Of a stretch of 48,309 nt of DNA, positions 1 through 8,340 are shown in pieces. Position 1 is the first letter of the stretch, and every line of letters begins with the position of its first letter. This stretch comes from Flavobacteriales bacterium. GTDB lineage: Bacteria > Bacteroidota > Bacteroidia > Flavobacteriales_D > Crocinitomicaceae. The stretch lies in contig CANLIL010000016.1 in the NCBI GenBank assembly GCA_947491305.1, forward strand, positions 1-48,309, written 5' to 3'. Below the pieces are notes generated by a model. The model was not told the origin of the DNA. It was given only the letters and a program-made list of their open reading frames with translations, and did not search any database. The position numbers were made by a program, and so were the translations under genes.

Positions 1-1442
1 TTTTCTATATGTTCCACCAATGAAGCTGGAAAAGCTACTTCGATATGCGATTGTTTTTTTTGAATCCCATCAACTGGATCAATTGAACCAATCAAGGAAG
101 ATTCAATCATGGATGGAATAGTAATAAATTGAATGGGCAAATAATTTTGGTCTAAAAATCGAAGTGTTAAATCACTTTTAAATGGAAAAGCATTTGAAAT
201 ATCCAAGACTAACTTCCCAGAAGAAATATGTGATTTTTTAGGATCGTTGGACAAATTCAAATTAAAAGTATCTGAAAATGTCAACCCATCCAACCCAACA
301 GCCAAGGGCATTTGCGCTTTAAACAACACTTTTAATCTACTAGAAGGAAAAATTTCATTCCACCCGCCACTTACATTTCCCCAAGGATTTAACTGCATCG
401 AGTAAGAAACCGTATGTTTATTTCCTAAGTTCTCGATGTAATTTTCTAAATTACTATTACTTGAATTAAACGTGATCGTCTCAAGAGAAGGTGTAAATGA
501 TTGATAATTTCCAACAGCACCATCAATAAAAAAAGATGACCCAATTTGGGGATGACTCAAGGCAACAGTTTGCAAATTATTGTTGGTGTTTTCAATTTTT
601 GAAATCAATACTTTCGCACCGATTTTCATACCGTTTTCTATTTCAAGTTTTACAACTGGACTCGGAATATCAACTGAACCGGAAGTATTTTTTATAAAAT
701 CTAAATTTATAACAGAAGTATCCGTAAATAGTTTCGTTCCAAAATATCCTTTTGCATAATCAAATACCAATGACTTGAATGCAGCTTTAAATTTAAACTC
801 TTGCGTATTGTGAATCACTACTGCTGGTCCATTCGGATCTGACTTTATGACCAATTGTGATAACAATTTATTGAATGAATTCCCAGATTGCCCTGTTAAA
901 TCTATATCATAATCATTGATCGATAAAGAAATTTTATTGGTGGAAGGTGTTGAAATTGATCCAGCTTCTGCAATAAAGTTTTGCTGAAAAGGAATGCCAT
1001 TTTTAGTCAATCCAGGAAGATAAATAGTGTATAAAGTTTTTGTTTCTAATGGATTAAAAACTGTTAAATCAATTTTACCGGCCGTTAAATGTGCTTTTTT
1101 TAATTGAATATCATTCAAATTCAAGGTGTGTTCTTCCACTTCATTAACAAACGAAAAGCCTGGCGGTACATTGAAATTAGCAAAAATCGTTGAAAACTTT
1201 TGTTCGATAAATGTATCAGGAATTGCAACGATTTCATTGATGCCAATATTTAATAAAGTACGCGTTAAATCAACTTCGTAGAAAGAATTACCATTGACAA
1301 AAAACGTTGAATCATTTTGTAAATTTTTCAAAGAAAGTGTATCATTTACAATCGGTACAACCCAATCAGTATCCCAGGATGTCGCTTCTTTTTTACAAGA
1401 AACAAGCATCAACATAAAAAGGAATACAGTGAATAACTTCAT
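1..1442 (-). CDS. Exported lipoprotein of unknown function, 3' end outside the window
   Basis: An open frame of about 480 codons runs from an ATG at 1442 off the left edge of the window with no stop, so the gene is incomplete here. The N-terminus has a short hydrophobic signal peptide ending in a lipobox (LVSC, Cys at residue 16) followed by two lysines, so it should be a lipid-anchored envelope protein made through Lgt, whose gene lies at 40981-41835. The rest is rich in Ser, Asn, Thr and beta-prone stretches with no motif I recognise. It lies 34 bp downstream of the thiolase on the same strand and has no TAnnTTTG box of its own, so the two may be co-transcribed. Function unknown. Confidence 0.8.
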   Translation of the reverse strand, partial: MKLFTVFLFMLMLVSCKKEATSWDTDWVVPIVNDTLSLKNLQNDSTFFVNGNSFYEVDLTRTLLNIGINEIVAIPDTFIEQKFSTIFANFNVPPGFSFVNEVEEHTLNLNDIQLKKAHLTAGKIDLTVFNPLETKTLYTIYLPGLTKNGIPFQQNFIAEAGSISTPSTNKISLSINDYDIDLTGQSGNSFNKLLSQLVIKSDPNGPAVVIHNTQEFKFKAAFKSLVFDYAKGYFGTKLFTDTSVINLDFIKNTSGSVDIPSPVVKLEIENGMKIGAKVLISKIENTNNNLQTVALSHPQIGSSFFIDGAVGNYQSFTPSLETITFNSSNSNLENYIENLGNKHTVSYSMQLNPWGNVSGGWNEIFPSSRLKVLFKAQMPLAVGLDGLTFSDTFNLNLSNDPKKSHISSGKLVLDISNAFPFKSDLTLRFLDQNYLPIQFITIPSMIESSLIGSIDPVDGIQKKQSHIEVAFPASLVEHIE

Positions 1443-1476
1443 TTTTTGAAAACGTATTTATTGATGAATTAGTTGG

Positions 1477-2685
1477 TTACACACGTTCAATAATTGTTGC
1501 ATAACCTTGTCCTACCCCAATACACATTGTAACTAACGCATATTGTTTGTTGGTGCGTTGCAATTCTAATGCTGCACTTAATAAAATTCGACCGCCTGTC
1601 ATTCCAAGTGGATGACCCAATGCAATTGCACCACCATTTGGATTAATTCTTGGATCGTTATCCGCTAAGCCCATTTTACGAGTACAAGCCAAAACTTGTG
1701 CTGCAAAAGCTTCATTTAACTCTAAAACATCCATTTGATCAAGTGTTAAACCTGTTCGTTTTAATACTTTTTCACTTGCATAAACTGGTCCAATGCCCAT
1801 GATTTTTGGTTCAACACCCGCAACTGCAGCGCCTACAATACGAGCAATTGGCTTTAAATTATTGGAAATAATCGCTTGTTCAGAAGCCATCAATAAAGCA
1901 ACTGCTCCATCGTTTAATCCAGATGCATTACCTGCTGTAACACTACCCTCTTTTTTGAAAGCAGCTCTTAATCCAGCCAAGCTTTCAATTGTTGTTGAAG
2001 GTCGAGCAAACTCATCTTCTGAAAAAATAATTGGATCTTTCTTCTTTTGTGGAATTTCAATTGGAATAATTTCTTGCGTTAAAATTCCATTTTTCATAGC
2101 CGCTGCAGCTTTTTGTTGCGACCAATATGCAAATTGATCTTGTGATGCACGATCGATGCCATATAATTCAACTAAGTTCTCTGCTGTATTTCCCATTCCA
2201 TCAACACCATACAATGCTTCCATTCGTGGGTTGATAAAACGCCATCCGAAAGAGGAGTCAAATAATTGAGCATCTCGACCGAAAGCTGTGCTTGTTTTTG
2301 ACATAACCCATGGTCCTCTTGTCATATTTTCAACGCCACCAGCTATGTAAATTTCGCCAGCTCCATCTTTTATTGCTCTTGAAGCATTGATCGTTGCAGC
2401 CATTCCTGATGCACACAATCGATTCACCGTCTCACCACCAGATTGAAATGGCAAACCTGCTAACAAACCTGCCATTCGCGCTACATTTCTATTGTCTTCA
2501 CCAGCTTGATTGGCGCAACCAAGAATCACATCTTCTATTAATAAAGGATCTAAATTTGGATGACGATCCATTAAACCTTTAATAACTGTTGCTGCTAAAT
2601 CATCTGGGCGAATGGTTGACAAAGTTCCACCAAAACTACCAATTGGCGAACGCAAACCATCTACAATAAAAACATCTTTTGACAT
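1477..2685 (-). CDS. Acetyl-CoA C-acyltransferase, PaaJ/PcaF-like thiolase
   Basis: Thiolase II family enzyme of about 402 residues that cleaves 3-oxoacyl-CoA with CoA to acetyl-CoA, or the reverse. The nucleophilic Cys is residue 91 in NRLCASGM; NEAFAAQ, the GHPLGMTGG histidine loop and the C-terminal Cys in MCIGVGQG are all present. The segment GCANQAGEDNRNVARM and the MCIGVGQG ending resemble the 3-oxoadipyl-CoA thiolases PaaJ/PcaF, but no other phenylacetate or ketoadipate genes sit nearby, so fatty-acid or amino-acid breakdown is equally possible. I chose the ATG at 2685: an upstream in-frame TTG at 2706 lies inside the promoter -7 box (2704-2711). It is followed by the lipoprotein gene on the same strand. 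Confidence 0.93.
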   Translation of the reverse strand: MSKDVFIVDGLRSPIGSFGGTLSTIRPDDLAATVIKGLMDRHPNLDPLLIEDVILGCANQAGEDNRNVARMAGLLAGLPFQSGGETVNRLCASGMAATINASRAIKDGAGEIYIAGGVENMTRGPWVMSKTSTAFGRDAQLFDSSFGWRFINPRMEALYGVDGMGNTAENLVELYGIDRASQDQFAYWSQQKAAAAMKNGILTQEIIPIEIPQKKKDPIIFSEDEFARPSTTIESLAGLRAAFKKEGSVTAGNASGLNDGAVALLMASEQAIISNNLKPIARIVGAAVAGVEPKIMGIGPVYASEKVLKRTGLTLDQMDVLELNEAFAAQVLACTRKMGLADNDPRINPNGGAIALGHPLGMTGGRILLSAALELQRTNKQYALVTMCIGVGQGYATIIERV

Positions 2686-2703
2686 ATTTTCTTTTAGTTT
2701 TAC

Positions 2704-2711
2704 CAAAGATA
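2704..2711 (-). promoter_or_regulatory. Bacteroidota -7 box for the thiolase gene
   Basis: The minus strand reads TATCTTTG, a perfect match to TAnnTTTG. Transcription would begin near 2698, giving a leader of about 12 nt before the ATG at 2685. Confidence 0.6.
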
Positions 2712-2787
2712 GTATTTTTTCAAAGTGTGTTTAAATATGTTGATTAAAAATTAAAAACTCTGCGGTTTCAAGCGGTATTTAATAGGA

Positions 2788-2795
2788 TAAATTTG
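2788..2795 (+). promoter_or_regulatory. Bacteroidota -7 box for the FAD-linked oxidase gene
   Basis: TAAATTTG matches TAnnTTTG and lies 36 bp before the ATG at 2832. A GGTTTC about 19 nt upstream is a poor -33 element. Confidence 0.55.
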
Positions 2796-2831
2796 TAATT
2801 TCAAACCGTAGAAATTAAATCAATTAAAACA

Positions 2832-4232
2832 ATGGAATATTCAAAAATTCAAGATAAGGATATCAGCTATTTCAAATCGATACTTCATGAAAATGTTTTT
2901 ACAGACGAAGAAAACAAAGAGAAATATGGACATGATGAAACAGAAGATTTAGTTTTTATTCCTGGAGTTGTTTTAAAACCATCTACAGTTGAAGAAGTTT
3001 CAAAAATAATGGCGTATTGCCACGAAAACAACCTTACAATTACTCCTTCTGGAGCAAGAACCGGTTTAAGTGGTGGCGCACTTCCTTTATACAATGGCAT
3101 TGCTTTATCCATGGAGAAATTCAATCGAATTTTGACAATTGATGAGAAAAACCACCAAGTAATTACCGAACCAGCTGTTATTACTCAGTTGCTACAAGAT
3201 GCTGTAAAAGAAAAAGGCTTATTTTATCCACCAGATCCAGCCAGCAAAGGAAGTTGTTTTATTGGTGGAAATGTGTCTGAAAATTCTGGCGGACCTAAAG
3301 CTGTAAAATATGGCGTTACAAAAGATTATGTTTTAAACTTAGAAGTTGTATTGCCAACAGGTGAAATCATTTGGACAGGTGCGAATGTTTTGAAAAATGC
3401 AACTGGATATAACTTAACACAATTGATCGTCGGTTCAGAAGGCACGTTGGCAATTATCACCAAAATTGTATTGAAATTAATTCCGCACCCTACGCAAACA
3501 TTGTTAATGCTCGTTCCTTTTTACAATGCTGAAAAAGCGTGTGAAGCAGTTGCAGCAATTTTTCAAGCTGGAATTACGCCAAGTGGATTAGAATTTATGG
3601 AGCGTGACGCCTTAACTTGGACACAAAGCTTTACCAAAGATTTCTCCATTGAAGTGAAAGAAAACCATGCCGCTCATTTGTTGATTGAAGTTGATGGATT
3701 TGATTCGGAAGTTTTAATGAAAGAATGCGAGCAAATAATGACTGTTTTAGAACAATTTGAAACGGATGAAATTTTGTTTGCTGAGAGTGAAGCTCAAAAA
3801 GACAGCCTATGGTCGTTGAGAAGAAAAGTTGGTGAAGCTGTGAAATCACAGTCTATTTACAAAGAGGAAGATACCGTTGTACCACGTTTTGAATTACCTA
3901 AACTATTAGAACGAACAAAAGCTATTTGCAAAAAGTATGGCTTACATTCTGTTTGTTACGGACATGCTGGTGATGGAAACTTACATATCAATATTATCAA
4001 AGGTGAACTAAGTGATGAAAAATGGAACAACGAATTGCCAATTGCCATACGTGAATTATTCACAGAAGTAGTAAAATTAGGCGGAACCTTATCGGGCGAA
4101 CATGGAATTGGATTAGTACAACAATCCTACATGGACATTGCATTCCCTGAAGTCTCTTTGAATTTAATGCGAGAAATTAAACGTGTATTTGACCCAAAAA
4201 ACATCTTAAATCCTGGAAAGATTTTTAATTAA
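2832..4232 (+). CDS. FAD-binding oxidase, GlcD / D-lactate dehydrogenase type
   Basis: A 466-residue flavoprotein of the FAD-linked oxidase (PCMH) superfamily that oxidises a 2-hydroxy acid such as glycolate or D-lactate. The N-terminal FAD-binding domain shows PSGARTGLSGGALPL (about residue 75) and NVSENSGGPKAVKYG (about 150). The C-terminal cap domain has GHAGDGNLH and SGEHGIG, typical of GlcD/Dld enzymes. Length matches the family (450-490). No glcE/glcF partner is next to it, so it may act as a single-subunit dehydrogenase; the substrate cannot be read from the sequence. It is transcribed divergently from the thiolase and has its own promoter box at 2788-2795. Confidence 0.9.
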   Translation: MEYSKIQDKDISYFKSILHENVFTDEENKEKYGHDETEDLVFIPGVVLKPSTVEEVSKIMAYCHENNLTITPSGARTGLSGGALPLYNGIALSMEKFNRILTIDEKNHQVITEPAVITQLLQDAVKEKGLFYPPDPASKGSCFIGGNVSENSGGPKAVKYGVTKDYVLNLEVVLPTGEIIWTGANVLKNATGYNLTQLIVGSEGTLAIITKIVLKLIPHPTQTLLMLVPFYNAEKACEAVAAIFQAGITPSGLEFMERDALTWTQSFTKDFSIEVKENHAAHLLIEVDGFDSEVLMKECEQIMTVLEQFETDEILFAESEAQKDSLWSLRRKVGEAVKSQSIYKEEDTVVPRFELPKLLERTKAICKKYGLHSVCYGHAGDGNLHINIIKGELSDEKWNNELPIAIRELFTEVVKLGGTLSGEHGIGLVQQSYMDIAFPEVSLNLMREIKRVFDPKNILNPGKIFN

Positions 4233-4279
4233 TTATTTTGGTTTTATTGCTTAACTTTTTTTAATATATTAGTTTAATT

Positions 4280-4693
4280 ATGGCTCAACAAGACTACATT
4301 TTAAGACAAATTGATGTTTTAGGTAAAATTATTGGGAAAGTTTTTTCTGAATTGTTAGGAATTAAAAATAAAGGAGAAATTATAGAAATTGAAATATTAA
4401 ATCAAATTCTTAAAAGTGAATTAGATATGGATATTTATAGAATATTTATGCTGTCTGATGAAGAATTAATAAAGTTTCTAATAGAAGATAAAAATTTTAA
4501 TTTTTCAAATATTGAGCAAACAGCTGAAATTTTATATATTACAGGATTGAATTTGCAAGAAATTGATCACATTAATAGTTACAAATGCTTGAATTCAGCT
4601 CTCAATTTATTAGAATTTCTAAGCATTACAGATAAAAACCTATCATTTAATAGAATTAACAAAATTGAAAATATTAAGAAAATAATTAATTAG
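4280..4693 (+). CDS. Small hypothetical protein, strongly AT-rich
   Basis: A 137-residue protein of predicted helical character, rich in Ile, Leu, Asn and Lys, beginning MAQQDYILRQIDVLGKIIGK. The N-terminus recalls the start of DUF6483-type proteins of Firmicutes, but I cannot confirm a relationship. The gene is visibly more AT-rich than its neighbours, has no clear TAnnTTTG box, and its end overlaps the convergent DUF4924 gene by 8 bp. The second half shows helical pairs that could be TPR-like. No signal peptide or membrane segment. The start is the first ATG, 47 bp after the upstream gene. Function unknown; recent acquisition or relaxed selection would both fit. Confidence 0.65.
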   Translation: MAQQDYILRQIDVLGKIIGKVFSELLGIKNKGEIIEIEILNQILKSELDMDIYRIFMLSDEELIKFLIEDKNFNFSNIEQTAEILYITGLNLQEIDHINSYKCLNSALNLLEFLSITDKNLSFNRINKIENIKKIIN

Positions 4694-5237
4694 ATAAAAA
4701 ATTTAATTCTCCCGACTTCATTTGTTTGTACGTTCTAGCAATGTACGCCAATAGAACACGCATCGCATCAAACGCTTCTTCCGTTTCCGCACTGATTTCT
4801 TGCTTTTTTAAACGTAACAATAATTTCATGTACATTGCATGAAACAACAATTCAATGTGGTTTTTGTCTTTTAAATTTGATTTTTCTTTGAATTCATCAA
4901 TGTAAGGCGTCGCTGTTTCAAATAAGACCTTGTATTTTTCATCCTTCGACATGTTTAATAACATATTGTGCAAATACGATAATTCTACTAACACATCTTT
5001 TACATCGTGTAAATGTCCTAATTTTTCAATTCGTTGCGATTGCATTTGTGAAATCAAACCTTTGTACCATTGGCGGTATTGGTCAACAAAAGAATGATCT
5101 GGCAATTGTGGTTGCACATATTCTGTAATAATTCGCTCTAAATCAAAATTATATGCACGAATCAAATCTTCTATTTGAAACATGTATAAAATATATTCAG
5201 CGATATTTTCTTGTTGTTTTTGTTGCGCAACGAACAT
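4686..5237 (-). CDS. DUF4924 family protein
   Basis: A 183-residue soluble, helical protein starting MFVAQQKQQENIAEYILYMFQIEDLIRAY, which I recognise as DUF4924, a Bacteroidota-specific family without assigned function. There is no signal peptide. It is the last gene of a three-gene minus-strand operon: its ATG lies 2 bp after the stop of the OmpH-like lipoprotein, so the two are probably translated from one mRNA. The 3' end overlaps the convergent AT-rich orphan by 8 bp. Confidence 0.85.
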   Translation of the reverse strand: MFVAQQKQQENIAEYILYMFQIEDLIRAYNFDLERIITEYVQPQLPDHSFVDQYRQWYKGLISQMQSQRIEKLGHLHDVKDVLVELSYLHNMLLNMSKDEKYKVLFETATPYIDEFKEKSNLKDKNHIELLFHAMYMKLLLRLKKQEISAETEEAFDAMRVLLAYIARTYKQMKSGELNFLSN

Positions 5238-5239
5238 AG

Positions 5240-5833
5240 TTATTTTTTAAGGTCTTTATCGATTTCAGCTTGATTTTGATTCAAATACGCTGCAAATTCT
5301 TTTGTAACATCCATTGAACCGTTAATGTAATTGATTTGTCCTCCAGGTCCATTAATCAACATAATATCAATGTTGTTTAGTTCACAAAACTTTTTACCTA
5401 AAGATTCAATTTTCTTGCTAATAGCTTCTAACTTCTTCATTGTCTCATTTTCCAAGCGCGCTCCTTCATTCTGTTGATACTGCATCAACTCCCCTTCCAT
5501 GCGTTGCGCATTTTGTTGGATTTGCACTTGTTCATTTTCAGACAACAAACCATTTTGTAATTTTTCATTATTACGAACGATGTAATTTTGGTACTCTTTG
5601 GTTCTGCGTTGAACTTCACCTTGAAATGCTTTTTGTTTTTTTGTCACAACTGCCTCTTCTCTCTTCAAGAAATCAAAATAAACTTTAAGACTATCGCTGT
5701 TATAATAGGTGATTTTCAGACCTTTCATATCTCTCGCTTCAACCTTTGGTGTTACAGATGCTTCTTTCTTATCCGACTTTCCACAAGAGATGAAAACTCC
5801 TGTCAATAATGTTACAATAATAATTTTTTTCAT
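5240..5833 (-). CDS. OmpH/Skp-like periplasmic chaperone lipoprotein
   Basis: A 197-residue protein with a lipoprotein signal peptide (Cys at residue 17 in VFISC) and a central coiled-coil region rich in Lys, Glu and Gln (about residues 60-150), the layout of OmpH/Skp proteins that hold unfolded outer-membrane proteins in the periplasm. The tail has the family's typical end: a segment about a nascent NxIDIMLINGPG-type strand, then a helix. Most Skp proteins are soluble; the lipobox implies anchoring here. It sits 10 bp after a small conserved gene and 2 bp before the DUF4924 gene. The call rests on overall layout, not on a catalytic motif. Confidence 0.8.
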   Translation of the reverse strand: MKKIIIVTLLTGVFISCGKSDKKEASVTPKVEARDMKGLKITYYNSDSLKVYFDFLKREEAVVTKKQKAFQGEVQRRTKEYQNYIVRNNEKLQNGLLSENEQVQIQQNAQRMEGELMQYQQNEGARLENETMKKLEAISKKIESLGKKFCELNNIDIMLINGPGGQINYINGSMDVTKEFAAYLNQNQAEIDKDLKK

Positions 5834-5843
5834 AATTTTTTAA

Positions 5844-6083
5844 TTAGCTATTTTGAAATGCAAGTTGCCAATCCGATCTCATTTCTATAAATCGATGCAA
5901 GCAATTTGATAATAATTCAGGCGTTAACATTTTCTCAATGGTTTCTATGGAATCAACATCCAATTCACCTATTTTAAATAGTTGTTCAAATTGGCCCAAT
6001 TCAATTTTCACAATGTACTTTGAATTGTAATTCAGCAATTGAATTTTAAATCGTTCGTGGGGAATGTCTTTAATTAGGCGCAT
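5844..6083 (-). CDS. Small conserved hypothetical protein (79 aa)
   Basis: A 79-residue soluble protein with beta strands followed by helices, no signal peptide and no recognised motif. It is the first gene of the minus-strand operon with the OmpH-like lipoprotein and the DUF4924 protein, with only 10 bp to the next gene, and has a good -7 box at 6097-6104. Position and spacing argue that it is a real gene. Function unknown. Confidence 0.7.
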   Translation of the reverse strand: MRLIKDIPHERFKIQLLNYNSKYIVKIELGQFEQLFKIGELDVDSIETIEKMLTPELLSNCLHRFIEMRSDWQLAFQNS

Positions 6084-6096
6084 TTTTTCTTTTTTA

Positions 6097-6104
6097 CAAA
6101 AATA
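6097..6104 (-). promoter_or_regulatory. Bacteroidota -7 box for the small protein / OmpH-like / DUF4924 operon
   Basis: The minus strand reads TATTTTTG (TAnnTTTG), 13 bp upstream of the ATG at 6083, so the mRNA would have a leader of only a few nucleotides. Confidence 0.5.
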
Positions 6105-6171
6105 ATAGAAAAATAGTATTTAACATTGTTACTTACTTCATTTCGTGATTAAATTTAATGGTGGTATAAAA

Positions 6172-7098
6172 ATGTTAGAAGGAATTGAAATTATAAAAGT
6201 ACTTGGGAATCAAAAAAAACGAAAATTTGGAACTGTTTATTTGGCAAAACAGATTGCTACAAATGAACAAGTTTGCGTGAAACAGGTTCAGAAAACAGTA
6301 AATAATAGTCGTTCAATTGAACAATTAAAGAATGAATGTCTGTTTAATTTTACTTTAAATGGATTGCCTCAAATAATTGATTTTAAAGAAGATGTAGGTT
6401 CTTATTATTTAATAAAAGAATACAGTGAAGGGATTTCATTAAAAGAATATTGGTCACAATTAAAAAAACGAAATCGCCTTACTTTTCTCCAAAATTTCAT
6501 GAATGAAATCACACCTATATTCAACTATTTATTGGAACACAACATTGTTCACAACGACATCAAACCTAGCAATTTTATCATAAATGAAGTAAATGGAAAA
6601 CTTAGTGTTTCTTTAATTGATTTTGGCTTAGCAATTCATAAAGATGACAATATAACAAGAAAAACCTTATTTCCATTAGGATTTGCATCGCCTGAACTTC
6701 TTTTAAATCAATTGAATTTAGTTGACCAACGTTCTGATATTTTTGCGTTAGGGATTTCAATTTGGAATTTATATACCAATCGTTTGCCTTTTTATCATTC
6801 CAATCCAAGTGTTTACACCAATTTACAAGTGACCTATCCGCTTCCAAAAGCGAGTGAAATTCAACAAGATTTGTTTGAAATTATTGAGAAATGTTGCGTT
6901 AAATACAATTTTAAAACAGCGCCAAATTTGTTACCTTTAGCAGTTGTTCAACAACATTTAATCGAAGCAATCAACCTGCGGTTTGATTCTGTTTTAGAAA
7001 TTAAAGAAGCAATTGAGCAACTTTCAGAACGAAAAACTGTTTTACAGAGATTAGTACAAGTTTTTTCTAAAACCAATATTAAAAGTAAAAAACAATGA
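6172..7098 (+). CDS. Serine/threonine protein kinase, minimal catalytic domain
   Basis: A eukaryotic-like (Hanks-type) kinase of about 308 residues. Counting from the ATG at 6172, the ATP-binding Lys is K37 (VCVK), the catalytic loop is HNDIKPSNF (H127, D129, K131), the metal-binding motif is DFG (150-152), ASPE stands for APE, and SDIFALGI is the F-helix Asp region. The glycine loop is degenerate (LGNQKKRKFGTVY) and HND replaces HRD, so it is a non-RD kinase; catalysis is still plausible. No transmembrane or sensor domain follows. A GTG at 6145 could add nine residues, but the ATG follows a GGTGG and gives a normal N-terminus. The last 48 bp overlap the convergent beta-barrel gene. Confidence 0.87.
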   Translation: MLEGIEIIKVLGNQKKRKFGTVYLAKQIATNEQVCVKQVQKTVNNSRSIEQLKNECLFNFTLNGLPQIIDFKEDVGSYYLIKEYSEGISLKEYWSQLKKRNRLTFLQNFMNEITPIFNYLLEHNIVHNDIKPSNFIINEVNGKLSVSLIDFGLAIHKDDNITRKTLFPLGFASPELLLNQLNLVDQRSDIFALGISIWNLYTNRLPFYHSNPSVYTNLQVTYPLPKASEIQQDLFEIIEKCCVKYNFKTAPNLLPLAVVQQHLIEAINLRFDSVLEIKEAIEQLSERKTVLQRLVQVFSKTNIKSKKQ

Positions 7099-7728
7099 TT
7101 TAAAAAATGCTGCTCCTCCATTAGCTGTAGCATTTGAAATCATCGGTTGCAATAACAAATAATTCAAGCCTAAATCTGCATAAAATGCACCATTTAAATT
7201 GGGAACAGTATACTTTCCTCCAAAATTCAAACCTAAACCAAGTGAAAAAATGCTTCCTCTTTCTGGTGAAACAGTTGCAATGTTATAATCTGAAGCATTC
7301 AACTCTTTGTAATCAAAATTCTTTTTTACTGTATTTAAAATCAAAATAACATTCGTGCTTCCGTATCCTGCCAATCCAGATTCGTAACCATCTCCAATAT
7401 AAAAACGCTTTCCACCTTCTAGCAATAAATAATCCATCGAAAAATTATAATCAAAACTTTGACCTGATAACAAAGAATTATTATTGTTTAAGTATTCACT
7501 GTAAGTCACATCATCTTGACGCGGAAAAAGATAGGTTACTTTTCCAAAATAAGTCATTTCATCATCTTGTGGCAACTCTAGAACAACATTCAATCCTCCA
7601 AATGATTTTGGTGAACCAAAACCATACAATCCACTGAGTCCGCCACCAATTCCAAACTGTGCAGTTAGCAATCCTGTTGAACAAATGATTGAAACTACAA
7701 ATAAAACTACTTTTATAAACTTAACCAT
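7051..7728 (-). CDS. Exported outer-membrane beta-barrel protein
   Basis: A 225-residue protein with a Sec signal peptide (hydrophobic residues 4-22, cleavage likely after TAQ), then Gly-rich alternating strands and an aromatic C-terminal residue, as expected for a small outer-membrane barrel. Its start overlaps the end of tag by 16 bp, so translation is likely coupled. Its last 16 codons overlap the kinase gene in antisense. No family name can be given from sequence alone. The reading frame is intact throughout. Confidence 0.75.
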   Translation of the reverse strand: MVKFIKVVLFVVSIICSTGLLTAQFGIGGGLSGLYGFGSPKSFGGLNVVLELPQDDEMTYFGKVTYLFPRQDDVTYSEYLNNNNSLLSGQSFDYNFSMDYLLLEGGKRFYIGDGYESGLAGYGSTNVILILNTVKKNFDYKELNASDYNIATVSPERGSIFSLGLGLNFGGKYTVPNLNGAFYADLGLNYLLLQPMISNATANGGAAFFKSLFFTFNIGFRKNLY

Positions 7729-8255
7729 ACTGGATTATTTTCTTGTTGTTTACTATAAATTGGGCAATCAATTGAATGAGCACCTGGCAAAAAGCCAATA
7801 CTCATAAAAAATTCATTGACGATTTCTCCGCCTACAAATTTAAAGTTCTTTTTAAATAAACGCACCCATTCTTCTTTGTTTTTTGGATGATTTTTTTTTA
7901 ACCAGTTCCCAAATGACCCATGTTCTTTTTGAATTTCAAGAACTTGATTTGCATTGTAAATAACAGCATTTATTTTAAGTTTATTTCGAATAATCCCAAC
8001 ATCTTGTAATAACTCATCTACTTTACCTTGATTATACGCTGCAATTTTAACAATTGAAAACTGATCGAATGCCGTTCTAAAATTTAATTCTTTTTTTAAT
8101 ATTGTTGCCCACGACAAACCTGCTTGATTTATTTCTAAAATTAATCGACCAAACAACTCATCATCGCTTTGGATATAAAAACCATAATGCTCATCATGAT
8201 AAATTCGATTTAAATCCGTTGGTGGTAATTCGTGACAATAATTACAATATGACAT
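7713..8255 (-). CDS. tag: DNA-3-methyladenine glycosylase I
   Basis: A 180-residue base-excision enzyme that removes 3-methyladenine from alkylated DNA. It matches the Tag fold: C4 near the start, YHDEHYG (H20), the catalytic region LEINQAGLSWATILKK with its Glu, RGFKFVG-like FKFVGGEIVNEFFM, and a C-terminal H...C pair in GAHSIDC. These give the Cys-His-His-Cys zinc site known from E. coli Tag. Length fits the family (180-190). Its 3' end overlaps the start of a beta-barrel gene by 16 bp, a pairing with no obvious functional link. Confidence 0.93.
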   Translation of the reverse strand: MSYCNYCHELPPTDLNRIYHDEHYGFYIQSDDELFGRLILEINQAGLSWATILKKELNFRTAFDQFSIVKIAAYNQGKVDELLQDVGIIRNKLKINAVIYNANQVLEIQKEHGSFGNWLKKNHPKNKEEWVRLFKKNFKFVGGEIVNEFFMSIGFLPGAHSIDCPIYSKQQENNPVWLSL

Positions 8256-8316
8256 TTGAAAAATTTAATCATTAAAAGTACGATTGATTTTTAGGCTATG
8301 CAATTGAATTAAGTAC

Positions 8317-8324
8317 TAATTTTG
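8317..8324 (+). promoter_or_regulatory. Bacteroidota -7 box for the DsbA-family gene
   Basis: TAATTTTG matches TAnnTTTG and ends 16 bp before the ATG at 8341, giving a leader of roughly 10 nt. Confidence 0.5.
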
Positions 8325-8340
8325 TTAAAAATACTAAAAT

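Noticed and set aside
2686-2706. TTG start for the thiolase
   Set aside because: It lies inside the promoter -7 box at 2704-2711, so it would not be transcribed from that promoter.
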